This document shows positions 1-5,969 of a stretch of 8,209 bases of DNA, piece after piece. The notes under the pieces were generated by a model, which saw only the letters and a program-made list of their open reading frames with translations, made no database searches and had not been told where the DNA came from. This DNA comes from Candidatus Cloacimonadota bacterium (GTDB taxonomy: Bacteria; Cloacimonadota; Cloacimonadia; JGIOTU-2): contig JAGHCS010000096.1 in assembly GCA_021160355.1 (NCBI GenBank), forward strand, positions 1 through 8,209. Reading direction: 5' to 3'. Each line of letters begins with the position of its first letter. Positions within the stretch are counted from its first letter, which is position 1. A program made the translations under genes and the position numbers.

Positions 1-3
1 AAA

Positions 4-100
4 AGTTCCGATAGGAACGATATGTTTGTAACAGAGAGCGTAAGCTCTCATAACCAAAAACCAATGACAAACTTAGCTCCATAGGTGCGAAATATAAATT
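4..100 (+). repeat. hairpin-rich intergenic repeat element, cut off by the window edge
   Basis: Three small inverted repeats lie in a row. GTTCC-GATA-GGAAC is at 5-18, GAGAGC-GTAA-GCTCTC is at 34-49 (perfect 6-bp stem with a GNRA-type GTAA loop on the plus strand), and GCTCC-ATA-GGTGC is at 76-88 (one mismatch). The first and third are diverged copies of one unit: 4-22 and 75-95 both read roughly AG(T/C)TCC-ATAGG-..-CGA-TAT. No reading frame crosses the block. From memory, similar short 'GCTCC-GTAGG-AGC' hairpin units followed by an AT-rich tail recur between genes in several FCB-group genomes. I could not search for this, so the family assignment is tentative. The element probably continues left of position 1. 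Confidence 0.55.
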
Positions 101-178
101 TTTTAATATCCGCATAAGTAAATTTCAAAATTTTATCCGAAAACAACAAGTCTATGAAAAATTCTGGGGGTATGTATG

Positions 179-190
179 CTCAAAGTTGAG
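179..190. promoter_or_regulatory. inverted repeat CTCAA-AG-TTGAG overlapping the lptD -35 box
   Basis: A perfect 5-bp inverted repeat with a 2-nt centre (179-183 and 186-190) overlaps the proposed -35 hexamer TTGAGA at 186-191. Its position would suit an operator, but a 12-bp palindrome can occur by chance and no regulator gene is nearby. Confidence 0.2.
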
Positions 191-214
191 AATACTTGAC
201 ACCAATCGCATAAT
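186..214 (+). promoter_or_regulatory. sigma70-like promoter for the lptD-EEP unit
   Basis: TTGAGA (186-191), a 17-bp spacer and CATAAT (209-214) match the sigma70 consensus at 5 of 6 positions in each box with ideal spacing. Transcription would begin near 221, about 10 nt before the ATG at 231, giving a very short leader that keeps only part of the purine-rich GGGAAAG (218-224). The promoter lies inside the longer reading frame that opens at the TTG at 186. This argues that the real protein start is downstream. Sigma70-type consensus may not fully apply in this lineage. Confidence 0.45.
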
Positions 215-230
215 GTCGGGAAAGAAATAT

Positions 231-2636
231 ATGAAAAAATTTTATCTGTTCCTCTTACTGATGCTGTGCATCATTCCATATCTTGCACTTGCGCAGGAGG
301 ACTCAGATACAACAGCAGTGTCCCTTGATTCGCTTGATTATTCAGCGAAAAAGATCATATATCATATTGATAAAGAACAGATAAAACTCATAGAAAAAGC
401 ATTCATAAGATATCATAACTCCTATATTAATTCCGACTCAATGACCATTGATCTTGATAAGAAAATTGCGCTTTCTCATGGTGAATCAGAGCTCTTTGAT
501 GGCGAGCAAAAGATCTTTGGTTCAACTATTTATTATAACATTGAGTCCGAAGAGGGATTGCTTTTTGATGGGAGAACGAAGTTCGAAGATGGATATTATG
601 CCGGTTCAAAGATCCGAAAAGTTGGGAAGGATGTCCTCGACATCGACAATGCAAAATTCACTACCTGTGAGGATGAATCTCAGTACTATATTTTCAGTCC
701 GAAATTCAGAATATTTCTTAATGAGAAAATCGTTGCAAAACCCGTTGTTCTGTATATTAATTATTTCCCAATCCTTGTGCTGCCCTTTGCAACCTTTCCT
801 ATCAACCAGGATAGAAGATCAGGTTTTCTATTACCTGAGCCGGGTTATAGTAATGCTGAAGGTAAATTTTTAAAAAATATAGCATATTTCCTCGCGCTGA
901 GTGATTATTCGGATATGCTTTTTTCACTCGATCTTATGGAGTTGACAGGAGTTGAATTCAGATATAGGGCACGGTATATAAAAAGATATCTTCTTGAAGG
1001 AAAGATCGATTCACGCTTTCTATATTATCACGAAGAGCTCAATGATGATTACCGGCTTCGCTGGTCGATTGATGCGTATCATAAGCAAATACTTACTCCG
1101 TATAGCAATGTGAGTGTAAAAGCTGATTTTGTGAGTGACGCGAATATTCGTAAAACCAGTGATGATCAGGAAACGAGGATGGATCAGTCGCTTCATTCGT
1201 GGGTATATTATTCATATCTCAAAAACAAGAACACTTTCAACACAACCCTTGACTACAAGAAAGATCTTATTGATCAAGATCAGACATATTATTCAAAGAT
1301 ATATTACTCTACAAAAGGCACTTTATTTAGTTTATCGGGATATTGTGATTTCCGGGCATACACTTACCCGCAAAAAACTGACAATATGACTCTGAAGCTT
1401 CCCTCAATCTCATTTCGATTATACAGAATGAATCTTGCAAAAATATTGAACAAGCAGGTATCAGAAAAATCAATTTTAAACAATATTTACTTTTCTTATA
1501 ATAACACACTCATCCACTACGGCAAATTGGATACGAATAATCCCACTCTTGCACAGCTCTTTTATAAAGATACATATGATTCACTTGGAAATTATATTTC
1601 GGAACATAGGGAGGGCATTAAACATTCCCTATCGTTGAGCTATAATCATGAACTCTTTAAATATTTTAAATTCCGGCAAACTTTTAATTATAATGAAATC
1701 TGGGAAGATAAAGATAAGAACAATAAAAAATTCGTACGAGGATATGATTACAACAGTACGACGAGTATTTCTACAGATATTTATGGAGTATTCACTTTTC
1801 CGAAAGGTAGGTTGCAAGCCCTTCGGCATATCATTACAACAGACATAACGTATACCATGCATCCTGATTTTTCGCAAAATGATCGATTTTATAACTTCTC
1901 TTCGATATCCATTTCAAAAGCAAAAAGGTCAGGAAGAATTTCATTTGGTCTTACAAACAAACTGCAGGCAAAGGTCATCGATAAAGAAGGAAAACCCAAG
2001 AAACTCAACGACCTTTTTACACTGAAGACTTCTTTAAGTTACGATTTCCAAAAAAAACCAAAAGGATTCAGCACTCTCACCCACAGCATAACGACCATGC
2101 CATTTAATGTGGCATTCGGTTCAACGACTCTAAATTTCTCTAATAATTTCAAAGGCGTTCAAGATTTTTATACAATGAATCTGACAAATTATGAACTATC
2201 GGCTACATTATCTCTGAAAGGAAATTTAGATTATATGAATTATTATCCTGTGAAACCGACTTTCAAAATGAAAGGCATCAGCACTGATGAAGAGTGTTGC
2301 AATGGTTCTCGGGAACTGGAAACCAAGCCATGGGATATTACTTCATCCTTTACTTATAAAAAAAATACGACAACAGGTTATTACAGTTCCGGATTGCACA
2401 ACACGCTTCATGTCAATCTGACAAAGAACTGGAATCTTGCTTATTCGAATTATTATAATTTCAAAGAAAAAGAGCTCATCAGCCAGAGTATTGATGTCTA
2501 TCGTGACCTTCATTGCTGGCAGCTCAAATTCAGCTGGGATAAATCCGGTACCTATTGGTCATATAGACTTGAAATACAGGTAAAAAAACTTCCTGATCTG
2601 AAATTCCTTCAATCAGACAGTAAATCATACTATTAG
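231..2636 (+). CDS. lptD: LPS-assembly outer membrane protein LptD
   Basis: LptD is the outer-membrane beta-barrel that receives lipopolysaccharide from the periplasmic LptA bridge and inserts it in the outer leaflet. The 801-residue product is close to the usual length (E. coli about 784). Residues 1-21 form a signal peptide: MKK, a hydrophobic core, and ALA before Gln22. An OstA/LptA-like beta-jellyroll covers about 30-185 and includes DIDNAKFTTCEDE and YYIFSPKFRI. The family signature PFATFP-INQDRRSGFLLPEPGY (about 185-206) starts the barrel, which runs to the C-terminus and ends in DLHCWQLKFSW plus a last strand. I chose the ATG at 231 because it gives a clean signal peptide and has GGGAAAG 6 nt upstream. 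ATG 213 and TTG 186 would add a charged leader and run through the promoter. The barrel half is much less conserved than the N-terminal part, as is normal. The next gene starts 8 nt after the stop and is probably co-transcribed. No lptE or lptA is in view. Confidence 0.92.
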   Translation: MKKFYLFLLLMLCIIPYLALAQEDSDTTAVSLDSLDYSAKKIIYHIDKEQIKLIEKAFIRYHNSYINSDSMTIDLDKKIALSHGESELFDGEQKIFGSTIYYNIESEEGLLFDGRTKFEDGYYAGSKIRKVGKDVLDIDNAKFTTCEDESQYYIFSPKFRIFLNEKIVAKPVVLYINYFPILVLPFATFPINQDRRSGFLLPEPGYSNAEGKFLKNIAYFLALSDYSDMLFSLDLMELTGVEFRYRARYIKRYLLEGKIDSRFLYYHEELNDDYRLRWSIDAYHKQILTPYSNVSVKADFVSDANIRKTSDDQETRMDQSLHSWVYYSYLKNKNTFNTTLDYKKDLIDQDQTYYSKIYYSTKGTLFSLSGYCDFRAYTYPQKTDNMTLKLPSISFRLYRMNLAKILNKQVSEKSILNNIYFSYNNTLIHYGKLDTNNPTLAQLFYKDTYDSLGNYISEHREGIKHSLSLSYNHELFKYFKFRQTFNYNEIWEDKDKNNKKFVRGYDYNSTTSISTDIYGVFTFPKGRLQALRHIITTDITYTMHPDFSQNDRFYNFSSISISKAKRSGRISFGLTNKLQAKVIDKEGKPKKLNDLFTLKTSLSYDFQKKPKGFSTLTHSITTMPFNVAFGSTTLNFSNNFKGVQDFYTMNLTNYELSATLSLKGNLDYMNYYPVKPTFKMKGISTDEECCNGSRELETKPWDITSSFTYKKNTTTGYYSSGLHNTLHVNLTKNWNLAYSNYYNFKEKELISQSIDVYRDLHCWQLKFSWDKSGTYWSYRLEIQVKKLPDLKFLQSDSKSYY

Positions 2637-2644
2637 GATATCTT

Positions 2645-3553
2645 ATGAAAAATATCATTCTTATTGGAATTGTATCCCTTCTTATCGTGATAAGTTGCGG
2701 AGAAAATAATATTAATAAACCAGGACAGCCCCCTTCAATTGACAGTCTTTCATATGGAACTGATACTACCTTTGATATTATGACATGGAACATCGAATGG
2801 TTCCCAAAAAACAACCTGGCTACTATTGACTATGTAAGTCAAATAATTGAAAATCTTGATATTGATTTGATTGCCATTCAAGAAGTCAGCGATACGACAT
2901 TATTCAAACAAATGCTTGAGGGTATAGATGGCTACGAAGGATATTTTAAATCTTCCTGGTTTGCCGGCTTGGCATATATTTACAAAACTGATGCAATTGA
3001 AATCAATGATATTTACGAAATTTACACAACTTCCCCTTACTGGAATCCATTTCCTAGGTCGCCAATGGTAATAGAATTAAATTTTATGAATGAGAATTTT
3101 ATTATCATTAATAATCATTTTAAATGTTGTGGTGACGGCATTCTTGACCCTTATGATGCGAGTGATGAAGAGACAAGACGATTGGAAGCAAGTAATTTAT
3201 TAAAGCAATATATTGACTCAAATTTTCCAAATAAAAGAGTAATTTTGTTAGGTGATCTTAATGATATTTTGACTGACGATCCTGTCAATAATGTGTTTCA
3301 GGGATTTTTGGAAGATCCCGACAACTACCTCTTTGCCGACATGAATATTGCATTGGGCAATAGCTCAAATTGGTCATATCCTACCTGGCCTTCACACCTG
3401 GATCACATTCTCGTTACCAATGAACTTTTCGATAATATTCTTGATGTGCAGACATTACGCCTGCAGGATTCTTTTGATGGTGGATGGAATGAATATGAGC
3501 TTTATATTTCTGATCACATTCCTGTTGCGATGCAATTAGAATTCTCGAAATAA
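2645..3553 (+). CDS. secreted lipoprotein of the endonuclease/exonuclease/phosphatase (EEP) family
   Basis: The 302-residue protein begins with a short lipoprotein signal (MKN, hydrophobic 4-16) and lipobox V15-I16-S17-Cys18, so it should be lipid-anchored on the periplasmic side or cell surface. After a linker (19-42) the EEP (DNase I-like) fold follows with its motifs in order: WNIEWF (N49), AIQEVS (E80), INNHFK (H158), LLGDLND (D204, N206), HLDHILV (D253, H254) and SDHIPV (D290, H291). All the metal-binding and catalytic positions known for the family appear present, so it is probably an active Mg2+-dependent phosphodiesterase or phosphatase. The substrate (DNA, RNA, sugar or lipid phosphate) cannot be told from sequence. 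The motif HFKCCGDG with a downstream EETRRLEA is typical of the exported subgroup. AGGA at 2635-2638 sits 6 nt before the ATG. The gene lies 8 nt behind lptD, so a shared transcript is likely, though a functional link to LPS export is only a guess. It ends 53 bp from the convergent rpsA. Confidence 0.88.
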   Translation: MKNIILIGIVSLLIVISCGENNINKPGQPPSIDSLSYGTDTTFDIMTWNIEWFPKNNLATIDYVSQIIENLDIDLIAIQEVSDTTLFKQMLEGIDGYEGYFKSSWFAGLAYIYKTDAIEINDIYEIYTTSPYWNPFPRSPMVIELNFMNENFIIINNHFKCCGDGILDPYDASDEETRRLEASNLLKQYIDSNFPNKRVILLGDLNDILTDDPVNNVFQGFLEDPDNYLFADMNIALGNSSNWSYPTWPSHLDHILVTNELFDNILDVQTLRLQDSFDGGWNEYELYISDHIPVAMQLEFSK

Positions 3554-3584
3554 AAAAATGGGAAGAACAAAAAAGTTCTTCCCA
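3552..3584 (-). terminator. intrinsic terminator of the cmk-plsC-ispH-rpsA operon
   Basis: A perfect 10-bp inverted repeat, TGGGAAGAAC (3559-3568) and GTTCTTCCCA (3575-3584), encloses a 6-nt homopolymer loop. On the minus strand the hairpin is followed at once by seven T residues (complement of 3552-3558), the classic Rho-independent layout 22 nt past the rpsA stop. On the plus strand the stem is not followed by a T-tract, so it should act weakly if at all on the lptD-EEP transcript. Its T-tract overlaps the TAA stop (3551-3553) of the convergent gene. A second, weak 5-bp inverted repeat (TATAG/CTATA, 3591-3606) lies between it and the rpsA stop. Confidence 0.88.
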
Positions 3585-3606
3585 CAAATGTATAGGAGTT
3601 TCTATA

Positions 3607-5910
3607 TTACTTCTCTGAAGAATCTGCTTCTTCAGTTGCTTTCTCGGCTACTTCCTTAGATTCTTTCTCGGCCGCTTTCTTTTCATTAGCGGCTTTCTCT
3701 TTTGCTTCTCTGGTTGCTTTCTCAGCCGCTTCTTTAGCTGCTTTCTTCTCAGCTGCTTTTTTTTCTTCTTTTTTACGTCTATGCTCTTTGATCTTCTCCA
3801 AATGTTGCTGCACAAAATCATTTACTTCTTCTTCATCTCTTCCGAAGAAATACGTTTTAACGCTGAAGATCAATCTTCTGTTTTCTTTATCAGCTTCAAT
3901 GACTTTTACCGGAATCAATTCATTTTTATCAAACGCAAGCTCTGGTTCTTCCAATCCTGGAATACCAAGATGCGAAGTTGGAATGAATCCTTCGATTTCC
4001 GTATCTTTATCTGCGAGCACAAGTGCACCTTTAGGAATTATTTTGATCACCTCGATCTCATGCTCCGAGTTAATTGGGAAACGTTCTTCTATCTTTTCCC
4101 ATGGATCATCCTGAAGCTGCTTCAATCCAAGAGCTATCCTTTGCATAACTCTATCAATAGAAAGCACAACTGCGGTGACTTCCTGTCCTTTTTTCAGTAT
4201 TTCGCTGGGGTGCATAATGCGTCTTGTCCATGAAAGATCAGAAATGTGGATAAGTCCATCGATATCTTTTTCAACTTCCATAAAAGCGCCGAAATTTGTG
4301 ATATTTTTGATCTTACCTATCACTGTTGATCCTATCGGATGGGTCACACCAATGGTCAACCAAGGATTTGGTTCAACCTGCTTTAATCCAAGAGAAATAC
4401 GGTGTTCTTCCTTATCAACATTGAGCACGATCGCATTGACGGCATCAGCAACCTTCAGCATCTGTTTTGGATGAGTAATCTGCTTTGTCCATGACATTTC
4501 AGACACATGGATCAAGCCCTCAACACCTTTTTCAAGTTCCACGAAAGCTCCGTAGTTTGTAATATTCGTCACTTTGCCTTCGACCTTTGAGCCTTCAGGA
4601 TATTTAATCTCAATATTTTTCCATGGGTGTGGGACAAGTTGCTTAAGACCCAAGGAAACCTTTTCACTATCCTTATTAAAATCAAGGACTTTAACTTTTA
4701 TTTTATCTCCAATATTCAGCATCTCCGAGGGATGTATAACATGTCCCCATGACATGTCTGAGATGTGAAGCAAACCATCAATTCCACCAAGATCGACAAA
4801 AACACCATATTCCATGATATTTTTCACAGTACCGTCAATTTCTGCATCAACATGAAGTTTCCCCATGAGATCTTCTTTTTGTTTTTCCACTTCTTCTTCA
4901 ATCACGATTTTTCTGGAAATCACGATATTTTCTTTTTCGCGGTCAAAATTAATGATCCTGAAATCCAACTCTTTTCCAACAAAATGATCAAGATTAGGCA
5001 AAGTTTTCGTCGAAACCTGAGATGCTGGAAGAAATGTATTTATACCTTTAACTTCTACAATGAGGCCACCTTTTACTCTTTTAACAACATGACCGGTTAC
5101 AACCTCGTTAGTCTTTGACTTTTCTTCAAGTTCCTTCCATGTTTTTTGAATGTCTGCTCGCTTTTTTGAAAGGAAGGGTCTGCCGTTTCTGCCTTCGCGA
5201 TTGACAATATATACAAACACTTTGTCACCGACATTGATCTCTTCGTTTTCATCAAATTCACTAATGGGCACGACGCCTTCAGCCTTGAAGCCAATATCAA
5301 CTAATACTTCAGTCTGATCAACTCGAATAATGTTACCTTCAACAATATTACCTGAACGTACAGTTTCCATGGTCTCTTCGTACATTTTAATTTGATTTTC
5401 AAGAGATGTCATATCATCGGATTTTTCTTCCTTTTTCTTCTTAACCTTTTTCTCTTTCTTCTCTTCCTTCTTAATTTTAGGTTTGGGAACTTTTGCTTTT
5501 GCTTTTTCCACTACATCTTCCGGTTTTTTTTCAGTTTTCTCCGGAGCCTCTTCGCTCACATCATCTTCAATAACAGCTTCTGGGGCATCTTCGGATTGTT
5601 CAGTTTTTGAACTTTCTTCCACCTTTGGAGTTTCTTCTGGCTCATCAGTTTTTTGCGGCTCTTCTTCTGGAACTTCCTCTTGTTCTTTGTTTTCGGGGAC
5701 GTCCTCTACCACAACTGGTTCCACAACCTCTTCGATTACTTCCTCAGCAATTTCTTCTTCATTTTTCTCATCAACCTTCTCTTCCTTTACTTCTTCTTTG
5801 ACTTCTTCTTTTTCGATAGTATCTTCAACTTTTTTAGTCTCTTTTACTTCTTTTTCTTCTACCTTAGAAATTTCTTCTTCCTTAGTTTTAGCTTGTACGT
5901 TATCAGCCAT
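3607..5910 (-). CDS. rpsA: 30S ribosomal protein S1 with long charged N- and C-terminal extensions
   Basis: S1 binds mRNA on the 30S subunit and helps start translation. The 767-residue product is about 200 longer than E. coli S1 (557). It carries six S1 (OB-fold) domains at about 186-250, 269-335, 354-424, 441-511, 526-597 and 613-685. Domains 3-5 are the most alike; each has a (D/E)GL(L/I)H(I/V)S core (378-384, 464-470, 551-557) and ends in a linker like GLKQLVPHPW (421-430, 508-517, 595-604). Residues 1-130 are low-complexity and Glu/Val/Pro/Lys-rich (acidic), and 131-163 turn strongly basic (KKEKKVKKKK). The tail from about 690 is a Lys/Ala/Glu helix. The start at 5910 has GGAGG four nt upstream and reads through the extension without a break. 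An internal ATG at codon 167 (5412) just before domain 1 lacks a good ribosome site. It is the last gene of the operon, 53 nt after ispH, with its own terminator downstream. A hairpin overlaps its ribosome binding site. Confidence 0.96.
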   Translation of the reverse strand: MADNVQAKTKEEEISKVEEKEVKETKKVEDTIEKEEVKEEVKEEKVDEKNEEEIAEEVIEEVVEPVVVEDVPENKEQEEVPEEEPQKTDEPEETPKVEESSKTEQSEDAPEAVIEDDVSEEAPEKTEKKPEDVVEKAKAKVPKPKIKKEEKKEKKVKKKKEEKSDDMTSLENQIKMYEETMETVRSGNIVEGNIIRVDQTEVLVDIGFKAEGVVPISEFDENEEINVGDKVFVYIVNREGRNGRPFLSKKRADIQKTWKELEEKSKTNEVVTGHVVKRVKGGLIVEVKGINTFLPASQVSTKTLPNLDHFVGKELDFRIINFDREKENIVISRKIVIEEEVEKQKEDLMGKLHVDAEIDGTVKNIMEYGVFVDLGGIDGLLHISDMSWGHVIHPSEMLNIGDKIKVKVLDFNKDSEKVSLGLKQLVPHPWKNIEIKYPEGSKVEGKVTNITNYGAFVELEKGVEGLIHVSEMSWTKQITHPKQMLKVADAVNAIVLNVDKEEHRISLGLKQVEPNPWLTIGVTHPIGSTVIGKIKNITNFGAFMEVEKDIDGLIHISDLSWTRRIMHPSEILKKGQEVTAVVLSIDRVMQRIALGLKQLQDDPWEKIEERFPINSEHEIEVIKIIPKGALVLADKDTEIEGFIPTSHLGIPGLEEPELAFDKNELIPVKVIEADKENRRLIFSVKTYFFGRDEEEVNDFVQQHLEKIKEHRRKKEEKKAAEKKAAKEAAEKATREAKEKAANEKKAAEKESKEVAEKATEEADSSEK

Positions 5911-5912
5911 TT

Positions 5913-5930
5913 TTCCTCCACGATGAGGAA
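5913..5930 (-). promoter_or_regulatory. hairpin covering the rpsA Shine-Dalgarno site
   Basis: On the minus strand the leader reads TTCCTC-ATCGTG-GAGGAA and then AAATG with the start codon. The 6-bp perfect stem (5913-5918 with 5925-5930) has a 6-nt loop, and its 3' arm contains most of the Shine-Dalgarno GGAGG (5915-5919). If formed, it would hide the ribosome site. E. coli S1 is known to repress translation of its own mRNA through a structured leader, so a similar role is plausible here. The stem is short and could be a by-product of two purine/pyrimidine runs. Confidence 0.4.
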
Positions 5931-5952
5931 GCCTACTTTGTAAGTTTGCGAC

Positions 5953-5969
5953 AAATAGACCCTCTATTT
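5953..5969 (-). other. 7-bp inverted repeat at the ispH stop codon
   Basis: AAATAGA (5953-5959), CCC loop, TCTATTT (5963-5969) is a perfect inverted repeat that includes the ispH stop (TAG, 5966-5964). It is not followed by a run of T on either strand, so it is unlikely to terminate transcription. It may be a processing or stability structure between ispH and rpsA, or chance. Confidence 0.35.

Noticed and set aside
154..199. Tiny frames ahead of lptD (MKNSGGMYAQS at 154-189 and MLKVENT at 176-199, the latter 5 nt after a GGGGG run), possibly a leader peptide.
   Set aside because: They are too short to judge, no attenuator structure is seen between them and lptD, and the likely promoter lies at or after them.
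448..873. A 141-codon plus-strand frame inside lptD.
   Set aside because: It overlaps the conserved N-domain of LptD in another frame, has no recognisable domain and no ribosome site of note.
4378..4851. Repeated DNA segments within rpsA that could suggest a tandem repeat array.
   Set aside because: The similarity comes from the homologous S1 domains 3-5 (GLKQL..PW linkers) and is better seen at protein level.
3781..5118. Several plus-strand open frames of 60-150 codons opposite the S1 domains.
   Set aside because: They are shadows of a clearly recognised gene, with no family motifs and odd composition.
5410..5412. Internal ATG at S1 codon 167 as the true rpsA start.
   Set aside because: No good Shine-Dalgarno precedes it, while the upstream ATG at 5910 has GGAGG and the frame is open through the whole extension. 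It is kept only as an alternative.
5483..5943. Long open frames on the plus strand rich in Ser/Thr or in Phe/Leu, opposite the start of rpsA.
   Set aside because: They are the antisense image of the Glu/Lys-rich (GAA/AAG) low-complexity coding of S1, which removes stop codons on the other strand. They have no domains and no credible ribosome sites.
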